A DNA stretch of 64,000 nt, taken from positions 4,939,001 to 5,003,000 of the forward strand of contig JAPYXD010000466.1 in NCBI GenBank assembly GCA_030998225.1. Direction: 5' to 3'. The stretch comes from Diplolepis rosae (lineage: Eukaryota; Arthropoda; Insecta; Hymenoptera; Diplolepididae). A program made the translations under genes and the position numbers. Numbering within the stretch: the first letter of the stretch is position 1; every line of letters starts with the position of its first letter. The notes beneath the pieces are model-generated. The model was given only the letters and a program-made list of their open reading frames with translations. It was not told the DNA's origin and made no database searches. This document shows positions 1 to 11,818 of this stretch, in pieces.

Positions 1-202
1 TACTTATATACACTAAAAAAAACATATCGTGAATATGTGACGTCCTGATTACTTACCTATGCAATTATAATTAACCAACAATAAAAAAATGAAATTAAAT
101 AATTGAATATAATAAAATTTATTAATAGTTTAAAAAATTGGAGCAGGCCAAGTTTTGACTGAATAAGAATAAAGAGGTTTAAGAAGACTTCTAAACTGAA
201 TT

Positions 203-312
203 TTGGAGAAAAGTCGAAAGACGGTGGCGCACCGGTGTTACCGCTGCCTTGGCTTTGGCCACATAGCGGCAGACTTAATGTGCGTAAATGCATTCTCTAT
301 CTCCTCTGACCA
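203..312 (+). pseudogene. Gag zinc-knuckle relic (non-LTR retrotransposon type)
   Basis: A short open stretch reads HRCYRCLGFGHIAADLMC. This resembles the CCHC zinc knuckle of insect R1/jockey-type Gag proteins (C-x2-C-x4-H), but the spacing to the last Cys is six residues instead of four. There is no ATG in frame, and no reverse transcriptase follows within the next kilobase. I read it as a decayed fragment that once bound retrotransposon RNA. Family placement rests on the motif alone. Confidence 0.45.
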
Positions 313-491
313 AAAAAAAAAAACAAAAAATATGAATAAATCCTTATTAGAAATTATGGACAGTGCCGGCCTTAGCCTCTTTGACCCCCTCGTGCAAAAT
401 TTTTTACGTTGACCTTTACGAAATAAGAAATTGCAAGTATTACATTGTTGAGGTTTGTAATGAAAAAACGAAGAATATTTGAATACATATA

Positions 492-1562
492 AGGTAAAAA
501 CACCAATAGCCGGACAGAGTCATGAATTTTTCTCAAAATTAGAGATTTATGAATCACTTGTCGCTATTTTGGTGTACCGTATACAAACCTCGAAATGTAC
601 ACTTTGAAAAAGTGAAAAATTTGTTGAATTAGAAATTAAAACTTCGCCAAGAAAAAAAAATTTCTCTACTGAAGCACAAGGCTGGTCGAAATGTAGCGAA
701 ATATGCTCTATAAACTAACTGACGCGTTGTCTTTGTTAAGCAAATGAAATTTACATTTACCTTCATTAGTCATTCTAATACGTGTTACACTAAAGTCAAA
801 TGCTTTATATAAACCATAATATTTTTCAAAATTAGAAAACATTTTCCTTTAATTATATATTTTAAATCCAGTTATTAGGTCAATGAATATTCGTTTTGCC
901 TAATAACCGAACGTATGCCCGGTGTTACATTGCACTGCTTTTTGAGGAAGAAACAGGAAAATCAAAAGCAGGATTAAAAGAAAAAATCTTTGAAAAGAAA
1001 GAAAGAAGCATAAAACAAAAAACCATCAAAAAAAACGAAGAAGTAGAAGTGTTAAATAAATATTTTATTATGTAAATGTAAAGCAAAGTTCATAGAAAAA
1101 AAATTGGCAAAAGAAATTAAACTTATTCAATAGACCTCAAAAGAATGAAGTTCATTAACAATTCTATTTGTAAAATCTTTTGAATATTTTTTTTTTTATA
1201 AGCGTAGTCCTAAAAAATGTTTCCGTAAATATTTCCCAGTGTTTATTATGCTTAAAAAATATCAAATCCATATCAATCGAATTATAATATTCTCTTGTCC
1301 GAGTATTGGTGCAGCGCTGTCCGGCTATTGGATCAATTCACTTTTCCCGTCCGGCAATTGGCTCCAGAGCATTATTTAATGAAGAGAATTATTAAAATGG
1401 ATTATTCAGGTTCAACACAACTCTGGACTTTTTGTTAAAGTAAGGAGGACACATACATTAAAATAATCGCGGCAATTCTTGATTCCGCATCACATTTAGA
1501 ACGATTAATACAAAAAATTGAATGACATTTCCTTAGACGTCTGGCTATTGGTGCTTTTACCT
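492..1562. mobile_element. Non-autonomous TIR element, TA target duplication
   Basis: The terminal inverted repeats read AGGTAAAAACACCAATAGCC at the left and its near-complement at 1536-1562. A TA dinucleotide flanks each side (490-491 and 1563-1564). The terminal word CCGGCTATTGG recurs inside at about 1318-1352. No transposase frame is visible. TA duplication fits the Tc1/mariner-IS630 group, but the superfamily is not proven. Confidence 0.65.
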
Positions 1563-2511
1563 TAAGTAATTATTGGAATTCGTATAACTTCCAGATTTTA
1601 ATCAGAAATTATTATTATTACATATTATTATTATATTATAATATATATATGAGAAATTAGCATAAATGATTGGAACAAAATTATAGAATCGGTGTTTGGG
1701 ATCTTGGTATTACGCTTTTTGCAAAACAAATTTTTCAATATGCATGAAATTTTTATTGTATCTCAATCGTTGCTCTTTTTCCGCTCGTCATTTTCTGTAT
1801 TCATAGCTGGTCAGCATTCTTTTCAACATTCGATCAAGTTAACACTTTCAGTAAATTATAAAAAAAGTTCTTTTTAGAAATTTTTGTTTTCATAATTATA
1901 AATATTTAAGAGCAGATAAACGTTCCCGAGTCGAACTATTGATTCTCTAAGATGCTCCATTTTCGAGGACTTGAGAGAATCAAAAGAGGCGTATTAGCTG
2001 TTTAAATCAATGTAATTTTGATCATTTGTTGATGCTCTTCTCCTGCAGATATTTCCGTTTCTGCACCTTGGAGGATCTTAAAGAGTAGCAACGAAGATTC
2101 TCCTTACCTCCTCTATGATTCTCCATTTTTAAAAGTATATAATTCCTAATGACGTCAGGAATTAGCAACGGTTTATTATTATTTATATTTATTGTGTTGA
2201 TTAAGAGAGAAACGAAAATATAGTACCAAACTTTTGGAAAATAATGAGGAATGTATCAAAGTATCAATGCCTGGTAAATGTCAAATTTTGTTTTGAAAAC
2301 ATTAATTTTGAAAAATTTTATTTTTCGAAATAAAAATCCAAATGGTACCGGAAATTGATTTTTTGATGGATTCCTCATTGTTGCCTACAATTTCATGATT
2401 ATATTTACATTCCTGTCCTAATCAACCCGATGAATATAAATAATATAAAATGGTTGGTCATTTGTGACGTCATTACGCATCACATACCCTCAAGTAACAG
2501 AATGAAAAGAG

Positions 2512-3223
2512 TTCAACAAGAGCGAGTCCTCGATTTTTCGAAAACTATTAGAGATTTTAAAACGGTTTTTTAAAAAATAAAAGTACTCTCGAAGAACTAC
2601 GGCGCTACTATCTAATAGATAGTCCTGATTTGTTGCGAGAGCTGTTTCAGGGTGAACACACGTTTTCCCGCAAGCTTCCTCTTTGAAACACTGCAGACAT
2701 TTTCGATTGGATTCGCATTGGGGGACTGTGATGGCCAGTCCAAAGTTGTGATGCCCTTTTCTGTTTTCCAGGCGGTGCAGAAACGGCTTCGATGTTTCGG
2801 GTCGTTATTTTCTTGTAAGTTCCAATCGGCCGTATCGGCTCCAAACATCTTTGTAGCAGACCTTAGAAGACCACGTTCATATATTTGGAGCATTTTCTGA
2901 GCATTCAAGTTCTCGGTGAAGAGCTCTAAACACCCAAAACCGCGCTGTGAGAAGCATCCCCAAACATGGACCTTCACGGGGTGTTTTTTATTGGCTTTAT
3001 AACGCTCAACCCACTTCTTCACGAACGATTTCGACTTTGTGATGTATTTAGCAGCGGCGTATACAGAACTCATTATGACTCACGTCTGCTCTCTCCGACG
3101 ATTCATGCGCTACGGAATCGTTTTGGTAATTGCGCCGTAGTCCTTTAAATGTACTTTCATTAAAAAAAAAAGTTGAAAAATCTCTAATAGTTTTCGAAAA
3201 ACCGAGAACTCGCTCTTGTTGAA
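2512..3223 (-). mobile_element. Tc1-like transposon, internally deleted
   Basis: Inverted ends start TTCAACAAGAGCGAG and continue with similarity for about 45 bp (2512-2560 and 3175-3223). The 0.7-kb length is about half that of a full Tc1-like element, and the enclosed transposase frame lacks its middle part. Confidence 0.75.
2612..3073 (-). pseudogene. Tc1-like transposase fragment
   Basis: This 153-residue frame joins a short helix-turn-helix-like N-terminus (KSFVKKWVERYKANK) directly to the Tc1 core segment KHPVKVHVWGCFS. It then carries NNDPKH (second catalytic Asp) and LDWPSQSPNANPIEN (final Glu). The region between the DNA-binding part and VHVWGCF, which normally holds the first catalytic Asp (FSDE-type motif), is missing. 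The protein should be catalytically dead. The host element has matching TIRs, so it might still be mobilised by an intact relative elsewhere. Family assignment is firm from the DWPSQSPxxNPIEN signature. Confidence 0.85.
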
Positions 3224-3231
3224 TAGACTGT

Positions 3232-3445
3232 ATATGAAAGAAAGAGCAGAGAAAAAAGCAAAAGAGAATCCAGAAAGTATCAAGAGAGTATAAAGAGAAG
3301 CAAAAGAGAATCAAAAGAGTATCAAGAGAAGCAAAAGAGAATCAAGAGAGTATAAAGAGAATCAAAAGAGTATCAAGAGAAGCAAAAGAAAATCAAGAGA
3401 GTATCAATAGAAGCAAAAGAGTATCAAGAGAGTATCAAGAGAATC
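3232..3445 (+). repeat. Purine-rich minisatellite (AGAATCAA/AGTATCAA words)
   Basis: Words of 10-16 bp such as AGAGTATCAAGAGAAGCAAA are reiterated with small changes over about 210 bp. The + strand is nearly all purine apart from TC steps. It merges into the right end of the enclosing element. Confidence 0.8.
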
Positions 3446-3597
3446 AATACTTCGACTCGGGATTCCTTAGTGCATGGCCCTAATGCAATATCCTAGCTAG
3501 TAAAATTGTCTCCAGGTTGCAGTTTGTTTAACTGAGAACATTTCTGTCATATCGACATCAAGTGGCTTCCGCTTCAGTTACTTAGTTTGCATGCAAG

Positions 3598-3846
3598 TTG
3601 TTCTGTCAATTATCAAAGTTAATCTGTAGGAAATTGTTTCCTTCTAGTCGCTATTGGTTTAGACCTTTGGTAGAAAATGTGGGAAAAGGAACAGGAACTG
3701 GACCGAAACTTCTTCAGATGTCGAATCATTTGATCAATCGTTTAACATCTGCATTAACAGACCCGATCATTTTACTTAAAAGTAGGAGAAATGAAGCTAC
3801 TGAGGGTGGCCCTCATCAAGATTATATTGTAATTGCATGGAGATAA
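3598..3846 (+). other. Unrecognised protein-like open stretch
   Basis: From about 3648 the frame reads as plausible protein (PLVENVGKGTGTGPKLL, then NRLTSALTDPIILLKSRRN) and ends at TAA 3844-3846. It follows a possible acceptor (TTCCTTCTAG). No domain is recognised and no partner exon is visible. It could be a decayed exon or chance. Confidence 0.2.
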
Positions 3847-4080
3847 ATTTGATAGCAAGTTATAGTACCATCATTACACTGCAAAAATAAGCGTCTTACC
3901 TGGTATCCTAAGGTGGGTCGATACGTTGACATAACCTCAAACAAAAGAACAGTTTATATAAGTAAGAGAAGTAGAAATAAAATTAATTTTAATGCATTTT
4001 GAAAAAGGCATCAATACAATTATTAGAAAAAATTAGTTTTCATAGCGCCTCCTTTGAAAATCCGATTTTCGGTACCTGTA

Positions 4081-4140
4081 GAGCGGGTTGAAACAGCGAC
4101 TTTCAACCCTAGGGTTGAAAATCGTAGTTTCAACCCGCTC
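4081..4140. repeat. 60-bp near-perfect palindrome
   Basis: The arms begin GAGCGGGTTGAAAC and meet at a central CCCTAGGG. The word GGTTGAAA occurs four times, in alternating orientation, so the hairpin is itself built of a smaller repeat. Confidence 0.85.
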
Positions 4141-4183
4141 CACAGTTACAGCCAATCAGATTCTCAAAAGAGTTGCTATGAAA

Positions 4184-4317
4184 AATAGTATACATTACTC
4201 GAAACAAAACACAGCGAAAGCATTTCGTGTGATTGCAGCCCTCGTTTCACTCGGGCAGAGCAAACTTCACACTCATGCAATCGCTCTGTTTCACCCCTTG
4301 TAATGTAATATACTATT
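4184..4317. repeat. Small inverted-repeat (MITE-like) element
   Basis: AATAGTATACATTAC at the left matches GTAATGTAATATACTATT at the right. The interior is more GC-rich than its surroundings. No coding potential is convincing. Confidence 0.5.
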
Positions 4318-4417
4318 GGGTCAACTGAGCAGATGAAAAGAGAGAATAATAGTGAAAAGTAATAAAAAAAAGTCAAGTATCGAAGTAAAAAAAGAAGTAG
4401 ATAAGAAATAGTGAGTA

Positions 4418-4843
4418 TAAGAATGTTTTTATTCATGCACCATGACTCAGGACGAAAGTGCAAAAAGTGTTTATACAATTTGTAGAATAATTAAATTGTC
4501 GGCAATACAAAAAATGCATCGAACAGATATATAATTTCGATCTGATTGTGTGCTCTTTATTTGCAGGTATGAAAGAAACACATAAACTTCTGTTAGCTGT
4601 ACATCGCAGACGTTTACGTGTTTCTTTCATATTTGCGAATAGAGCAAAATTTAAATTTTATTGTTCAGTAATCGAACTTTTATTAATTATTTTCTACCTT
4701 AAAGAGCACATAATCACATTGAAGTTATATATGTGTTCAATGCATTTTTTCATTCCTAACGTTTCAAATTTTCTATACAAAATGTATAATCACTTTTAGC
4801 ACTTTAGTTTTAAAACCTGGTATATGAATAAAAATATTCTTGT
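4418..4843. repeat. Foldback element
   Basis: Arms such as 4510-4559 (AAAATGCATCGAACAGATAT...) and 4700-4750 are inverted copies. A second inner pair (4553-4580 and 4615-4643, GTATGAAAGAAACACATAAA) forms a nested hairpin. Confidence 0.65.
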
Positions 4844-4849
4844 ACATAC

Positions 4850-6700
4850 ACTCTAAAAAAAGTCTATTGATAGTGAAATTACGTTCCTTTCAGAATGAAT
4901 CCATTTAAATTAAGCATATTTCTATTGCCTATCAACAGAATCGTTTCGCTGTTAAAAAATTCATTTGTAAAATGCAAAACGAAAATAATTTTACCGATAA
5001 AGTATTTCTTTTGACTCCGGACAGAAATGGTTTAACTATTAAAGGATTGAATTTGTAGAATAGCGGACGAAGTGCGCCTGCGCATGAGTGAGTGTACATC
5101 GTCTAGTGCTTAACAGTGTTTAACCTCATTTTTCATTGCTTCTGACAATATATTTATTAATTTTTTATGCTTTTAACCATCGAATCAAAGTTGTAAGGGA
5201 GAAGCGGCGAAATTGGCGCGTAGTCTAAATTGGCGCACCCTATTTTTCAGAAAATGATAACATAACAAAAAATAAAAATAGTTCTATCGTGTGCATTCTT
5301 GTATGATATGTATTTGATAGAAAACATTATAAAAATCTAATTGCTTAATACAGTTTTATTGCGATTAATCGTTTTTTGGCATAATGGTTATGTTCGAAGC
5401 CATTGAGTTAAAGCGTTAAATAATATTAATTCAAGGTGAATTAGATTAATGCAACGATTTTATAATCTTTGATATTTAATCTTACGATTAGGATAGAATA
5501 TTTGTATGAAAAAATAAGCATTTTACGTAAAAAGTATTTAATTAATGAACGATACACTTGCGGCAAAATTGGCGCATACGAGATTCAAATCAGAGGCAAA
5601 GTTGGCACACGTGTTGTGTTTCTGGAAACCGGTGACTGAAGTCAAGTGCTCGGATGTTTATGATTAAAAATATAAAGAAGATAGTAAGTACACAATTATT
5701 AATACATAGATATATATATTTGAATGTTGCTGGACTTTTCTGCTAATCTTTTTCTTAAGATTTTTTGTGACGTGGGAGGTAATGTGGTTCGCAAAACTGA
5801 TGTAACGACTTTGTAAGGTTATATTCATTTGAACAATCAGTGGTTAAATTTTTTTTTAAGTTTGAGGTATTAAGGCATTTTAAAAGCGATTTTTAATAAT
5901 TAATTTTCAGTCTGACAGTGTTTTGAAAGTTTTCTCGATTTTAAGATGTGAAAGCAATGTAAGTAAAAAATTTGTATTTTTGATTGATTGTTTCTATTAT
6001 TTATAAGTCTTCTAAAGTTAATAATTGTATATACTTCTGATTAAAAATTCAAATAATTCTCTATAAAAATGATTTCAATTTGAATATTCACTTAAATATC
6101 CACAATTGCCAGTATTTTATTGTACAAATATAAAATATATTTTAACTTTGGCTGGTTTATGTGAATAAAGGTATAAAAAACTTCACATATCTTGATATAC
6201 TATCTCAAATTTAGTTTCAAATTATAACTACCTCTTTTCATCAACCTTTGCTACTGAGATGTAATTCTAAATCTATGAAAATATAACTAATACGTGGCAA
6301 GAGAAGATTATAATATGGTGCAATCCTTCGGAAATCTGAATAAAAACCTGCTTTAATAATTTTCAATGCAATCTTTATCCATTGGAAAGTATAGAAAAGA
6401 TATCCAGCTATTAAATAAATATTTTTTCTTAATTTTTACTCATATACTTTCTTTTTAAACTCGCACTTTCTATTAGGTGCGCCAATTTCGCCGCTTCTCC
6501 CCTATCTTAAAATTTCTTTAAGCTGAAATTTAAGTGGGATCGTTATATTATTGATAATGATCGGTTTAATATTGGCATTTGTTAAAGTTGGGCTTGTGTA
6601 CATTTCTCATAGGTTATATCATACAATTTGTTTTCTTTTATCCTCGAAATTATATTTCCTTTGTACGACAAGGGATTTCATTTGCAGACCAAAGGAAATA
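4850..6700 (-). mobile_element. CACTCTAAAAAAAG-ended repeat, copy 1 (interrupted)
   Basis: It starts CACTCTAAAAAAAGTCTATT. In inverted orientation it shares blocks with 58500-59573: the GTGCGCCTGCGCATGAGTG / ATCGTCTAGTGCTTAACA segment (5060-5115 versus about 59165-59220), the CTTAAAATTTCTTTAAGCTG segment, and the CCAAAGGAAAT segment. It is split by the TA-flanked element at 5196-6502. No coding frame. Confidence 0.65.
5196..6502. mobile_element. Non-autonomous TIR element with proven TA insertion site
   Basis: The TIR is GGGAGAAGCGGCGAAATTGG (continuing CGC) at both ends, with TA at 5194-5195 and 6503-6504. The related repeat at 58839-58840 has the uninterrupted sequence GTTGTATCTTAAAATTTC (minus strand), so the empty site is visible in the same window. 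The terminal word AAATTGGCGC recurs internally at about 5227 and 5567. No transposase frame remains. Confidence 0.85.
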
Positions 6701-7355
6701 TATCTATCAAGATAGACGCTTTATGAAATAATAATGGAATATGCTATAAGAAATTTTATCTTTTGGAAATTTTCACAATTTTGATTAAATAAATATAACC
6801 TACAATAAATGTACGAAAAATAATGTTTCCACTTTTAATTTATTAATTCAACTATTTTCAATGTCTTGATAAGGATTGAATTTTGAAATAGATTTTAAAA
6901 AAAAACTAGAATGGTCATTTTATTCAATATCATTAATAATACACTGGTAACAGCTATAATAACTTATACTATACACTGGCCTAAAACCGCATAACATCAA
7001 CATGAACTATTATGAATATTATAGTGTTCTGAGACACACATATAGTCCTGGATTCGTCGAAGATATAAAATAATGGAAAAATCTTGGTATAACTTTAGAA
7101 AGAAGAAAAATACAAAGGATGTTCCTGCTTAATTGTAAAAAAAATAAAACACTATGTAACATATATCAGACCTGACCTCTACCACAATATACTGACAAGA
7201 TATATCTATCAAGATAAACGCTTTATGAAATAATAATGGAATATGCTATAACAAATTTTATCTTTTGGCAATTTTTACAATTTTAATTCAATAAATACAA
7301 TCTACAATAAATGTACGAAACATGATGTTTTCACTTTTAATTTATCGATTCAACG
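6696..7355 (+). repeat. Direct repeat pair, about 160 bp
   Basis: 6696-6860 and 7200-7355 are diverged direct copies (ATCTATCAAGATAGACGCTT, then an AT-rich tail ending TTAATTTAT). The spacer of about 340 bp has no recognised gene. Confidence 0.7.
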
Positions 7356-7589
7356 ATTTTTAAAGTCTTGATGATTCAATATCATTTATTAAATAGTGTT
7401 TAATTTTCTTCTACCATTTAATGAACTTCTTCTGATATTTAATAAAAAGTCATTGAAATTTCCTGCCACTGCGCCTTACAAAACTTTATGTTCAAGAGTC
7501 TTCTACAGTAACTTAGATTTTAAGGGAATAATGTTTTCCGTTCATCAAATACAGACTCAATGGCAACTGCAGAAGTGCTACTAATTCTG

Positions 7590-8580
7590 GATTACAGGAA
7601 ATTCATAATAAAGAGTTCAAATTCCAATTTAATGGATAATTTTCCTATAAAAGGAATCTTAATAAAAAGAACTTTGACAAATCAAGAGTTAATGTCTACA
7701 ATCTGACTTCAAGACAAAAGTTTGATTTGCAAGTGAATAATGTTCTGGACACGCTAATATCGCAGCTGAAATGGCGTTTTGAGGAAACGAAACGAACTGA
7801 TAGCGATTTTTTTAAAATGTAGGAAGTTCAACATAAAAATATGATCAGGATTTAAATACATGTAATATCTAATGTGAAATCGAAAGCTTTGAATATCAAG
7901 CTCCGCAACTCAACCCCAACTTCTTTTCTTGTTCAACTCTAGATTATGTATAAGGAATCGTATGCCATCATAAAAAATACGTGTACCGGCACTACTTTTA
8001 AAGATATACGTTGTTGAAACTCGCAGTTGTACAAATTCTTAGCCGGCTCGCTGAAGCAAATATGGTGACTTGGCAACACCGCATCAACAGCGCGCGCGTA
8101 CGCTTACATTTGACATTGCTTCCAGAGCTTTGTTTTTACGAGCAGCTGATTTTTGTGAAATAAAAAATCCATTTTTGTTGAGAAATTTATTAGACATCTT
8201 ATTAGTATTTACAAACTGTCAATAAACTCATAATATAATCTCTCTCACACCATATGCTTTCGACTCGATATGAGAAAGACAGGAAAGCGGTGTTGCCAAA
8301 TCGCACAAATCGACGCAGAAGACACATTTTGCTACTTTTGCGCATAAACGATGCTTAACTAATTCGGTTAGAAAGCTTAACAGTAATCCCACTACCTATG
8401 ATATAGTAGGATGAGCACATCTACGGGCAAGAGAACGTCCTTAAGCAAATAAATGCAGGTATTATTCATATAATTCAACTTTTTCGACCCGGTCATTGAA
8501 CCTAATTCCCCCTACTTGATGATTAATTGATAAAAATTTGTCTCATGACGAATATATAGTAATCTTCAAGGTATTAAAAT
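7590..8580. other. Unannotated AT-rich stretch
   Basis: I see no coding frame, RNA gene or clear repeat here on either strand. Confidence 0.4.
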
Positions 8581-8594
8581 GGACTAGCAGAAGG

Positions 8595-8976
8595 TGAAAA
8601 TCAATGTAGAGGAAATGAAAATAAATGATGTCACTGCTAACACAAATGGACCAAAAAAAAGTTCAGGTTGACGTAGGATGGCGAGAGCATTTTGTCACAA
8701 AAAATCAACTGCGATTACCATTTGAAGAGGAAACTGAATTGAATGAAGTTTATTTCCAGCTATTGAGAGACAAAACTTTCAGTATAAATTCCATAAGTAG
8801 AAATAATATGTTTTTAACATTATTTTAATTATATGCAAAAATGTAATTTTTTAAATTTCTTTTAATGTTTATTTTTAGCTGAAATTTTTGAGCAAATGTT
8901 TTCACCTGAGGAATTTAACTACCAAAATTGTGAAAACGTTCAAAAAACTTCTACTTTACACTTTTCTTTAGATTAA
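8595..8976 (+). pseudogene. Two-exon gene remnant, unrecognised
   Basis: Exon A ends at 8781 before GTATAA. A 97-bp intron ends TTTTTAG at 8878, and exon B (8879-8976) continues in frame to TAA. The spliced reading gives LPFEEETELNEVYFQLLRDK followed by TFTEIFEQMFSPEEFNY, ending FSLD. Upstream, a second frame (QKVKINVEEMKINDVTAN) becomes continuous with it if one A of the A8 run near 8652-8660 is discounted; that frame also has a TAG two codons after an ATG. The clean splice with intact phase argues for a real gene once; the frameshift and early stop argue that this copy is now dead or partial. I do not recognise the family. Confidence 0.45.
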
Positions 8977-10013
8977 TGAGAATATACTTCAATTTCATAA
9001 ACATGCCATCGAACATAAGTATAATAATTAAATAATTTCGTATTTTCAAACTATTATATTGTATTTCTAAAAACTTTACATTTTTTATTCATTAAAACCG
9101 TGTATTACCTATAGATTCCAACGTTACCTGCACTGTTTTTTATCTAAACTTATACCCATGCAAGATAAGATATTAAATTTAAAATTTCTGATATTCAGTA
9201 ATAGGTACTATATGGTAGTAGATTTGTCAGTTTTTAAGTGTTTATAATTTTTTTTTTAAGTTTTTCTAATTATAAATATTTGGGAGCAGACATTTTAAAA
9301 ACTTTAAATTTGATACGTTATTTTGTATTGCCATGAGTTTACACTTTAGTTTTGATGACGAAGGAATTTATACGTGATACATGACCTTAAGGTGTTTTGT
9401 CAGACATTCATCGCCATCCGTTAAGTGAAAAGTTCATACTGGAAGCTAATTTTCAGCAATATATAATTATATATTTGGGTATTTCATAAAGGATATATCG
9501 TAAGAGTGCTTTTTCAATATAAAATTTAGTTTTAGAATTCTGAATATTGTAGAACACACGATTTTCAGTTATTTCTGTAATTTCTATTTAAAAAATTCTG
9601 GTTCTATAACCATTGTTTTATAATAAGATTTATTACAATAAAAAAATGTACCCGGCCTCCTTAGGGAATACGAAAACGTTCTCGTCAAACTTCCCGCTTT
9701 GTCTTACGTCTTCTTCGCAGAAATTTATGTTTATTCATCATGAATTAATATTAAATAATATTAAATAATACTTTAAAAATAAATAATATAACAATTTTAA
9801 AATAAATAATACTTTATAATATTGTGGATAAAAATTTGATTTTCTCAAAGTTACTTCGACTTGATGGAATACGCACTGCTAGAAATGTTCGGAAATTTAC
9901 AAAATTTTTATGTTAAAAAGGTAACGTAAAATTTGTAAACGACCCTTATGACCTTTCTGATATCTTTTATCGGTTTTGAATAAAATTGAATCTTTTATTT
10001 TTGTACTCCTATA
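8977..10013. other. Unannotated AT-rich stretch
   Basis: No coding frame or conserved structure was found. TTAAATAATA words are reiterated at about 9748-9825. Confidence 0.4.
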
Positions 10014-10162
10014 CAGGGTGAGTTTTTTATTTTGGGACATGGAAATTTTTCAAGAAATATACGCATTATCCGGCAATAAACGATTTTTATTCCAGACACT
10101 TTTTTCTTACAATGCATATTTCTTGAGATATTTTCATGTCTTAAGATAAAAAACTCACTCTG
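10014..10162. mobile_element. Short MITE
   Basis: CAGGGTGAGTTTTTTATTTT at the left pairs with AAGATAAAAAACTCACTCTG at the right, and ATTTCTTGA words pair further in. The total is about 150 bp, with TA at the left edge. Confidence 0.7.
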
Positions 10163-10254
10163 TCTATTTTTACTGACTAGAATTAATTGACAGCAAAATG
10201 AAATCAAAATTTTTTAGATTACTAGTTTCTTATATTTACACAATTCTTTATTTG

Positions 10255-10640
10255 ATACAATTTTTATCTCACACAGTTTCGGATAAAACATGTATTTTTT
10301 GGAATTGAAGCAAAATTATTTGCTTCAATTCCAAAAAATACGATTAAAATTCAAAAATTCCATCTTTTAGACAAAATATATGTGAGATACAAAAAAAACG
10401 TTTATATGGAAAATTATTTGCCTAAATGAGGTCTACAAATTCTCATTGAGACATTTCTCGACAGGATGTATATTTTATGTTTTGATTTTAAATATTGAAA
10501 AAATTCCATTTTTTAACCAAAATATATGATATGTTTATTTAAAAGTTACTGAAATGAAAACAGAAAATCAAGCGCGAAGCGCGAGTGTCGTGATGAGAAT
10601 GTGTTCCTTAAGGCTGATAGAGCCTTGAGTAAATTGAATT
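10255..10640 (+). mobile_element. ACATTCTCATC-family repeat, partial copy
   Basis: It shares the right part of the family seen complete at 41448-42884: the CCAAAAAATACGATTAAAAT block, CCTAAATGAGGTCTACAAAT, the GCGCGAAGCGCGAGTGTC word, then GATGAGAATGTGTTCCTTAA. The left end is missing. Confidence 0.8.
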
Positions 10641-10865
10641 TAATGTACTTTAACCAATTAATCGGCATTCTCAAAAGGTTCAAGCGTTAGTTATGAAAGT
10701 GAACATGGGAAGATTCAAAAGTTTATTGATATAAGTCGGAGCTCGATTTTCAAGAAATTGTTTCATCGTAAATCCGACCTTCGAAAAACGAAATATTGTG
10801 ATGCACCAAACAAAATTATATAATCGGCATATTTTTCATACGTGTCCGCATTTTTAACGAAATCA

Positions 10866-10885
10866 CCCCCCCCCCCCCCCCCCCC
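10866..10885 (+). repeat. Poly-C tract (20 C)
   Basis: An uninterrupted run of 20 cytosines lies in otherwise AT-rich sequence. Confidence 0.95.
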
Positions 10886-10889
10886 TAAT

Positions 10890-11700
10890 TTGAAAGGTTC
10901 GCTACGCTGCTGATCGCGATCTTTCAAATGAGGCAAGTAACGGTATGTTCTGTTTATGTAATTGAAGTCTCATTATGATTATGCGCAGGAAAAAAATGTT
11001 GTAATGGCATTGAATTGTGGCTTGAGAATTAAAATAACAGTTCCTTTATTCACTTCTAAAGAGCATTTAGATAAAAAAAAATAAAAAGACGAGGACATCA
11101 GAATATTATAAAGTAATATTTATTTTTGAAAGTTAAAGAAAAATTTGAGGAAATTTAACGTCATAAAAAACTGAAATAAATAATCTTAATTATTTAGAAC
11201 TAATTAGTCTATCATGTATACAATTATTTATGCAATTTTTGAAAATAAGTGTTCCGTATTTTTGAAAATAAGTGTTCCGTATTTTTTGTAAACAGCCTAG
11301 TGATTATTCAGTGATGACATTCCGCCGTTTCCATACATAAGCTCACGTTACGAAAAATTGATTCAGTCTTCTCTCAATGATTCATTGAACAAGAACGAAA
11401 CGGCTAGCAAGTTTTTTTACAAAAAATCTTCTTTAACACTTTAAAAACATAAATTAATTAATGCTATTGATTTTCAAGTAACAAACAGTAATATTCAAAA
11501 TAAAATCAAATTGAACGATAGAATCTAAATAATAAAAATTAATAAAAGTAATGAAATACCTATTCAGTGTTAAAATTGTTCATAATAATAAAGTTTCATT
11601 TGAGTTTTATGCATAATACTTCTATACTTTTTTGAATTGAGTTCTATTCTGGAAATAATTATTTGAATATTCATATTCTGGACTTACATTGACCCTTAAT
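10890..11700. other. Unannotated AT-rich stretch
   Basis: Nothing coding was found. AATAAGTGTTCCGTATTTTT is repeated in tandem twice near 11240-11286. Confidence 0.4.
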
Positions 11701-11776
11701 TAATAATTGAAGATATATGTTGGCGTTGGTAATTGGCTTTAGGGTCCAAGGTTGATAAAAACTCAGAGTTTTACAT

Positions 11777-11818
11777 AATCAGACGTTTCGGCTCTAATCG
11801 GAGCCCTCATTAGTGATT
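11777..11818 (-). ncRNA. Hammerhead motif H1 (damaged core)
   Basis: On the minus strand: AATCA, CTAATGAG, stem II GGCTC/GAGCC, GAAAC, GTC, TGATT. The flanks pair as a 5-bp stem I and the cleavage triplet is GTC. The core has A instead of the invariant G5, which should abolish cleavage. It is the mirror copy of H4. Confidence 0.75.

Larger units (their letters stand above)
1924..3462. mobile_element. TIR element carrying a nested Tc1-like copy and an AG-rich minisatellite
   Basis: The ends are inverted copies of TCCCGAGTCGAA-TATTGATTCTCT (1924-1949 and about 3437-3462). Inside lie a deleted Tc1-like element (2512-3223) and a tandem array of GAATCAAGAGAGTATCAAGA-like words (about 3232-3445). 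The array ends in the right TIR and appears to be an expansion of its subterminal sequence. No target duplication is obvious. Confidence 0.55.
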
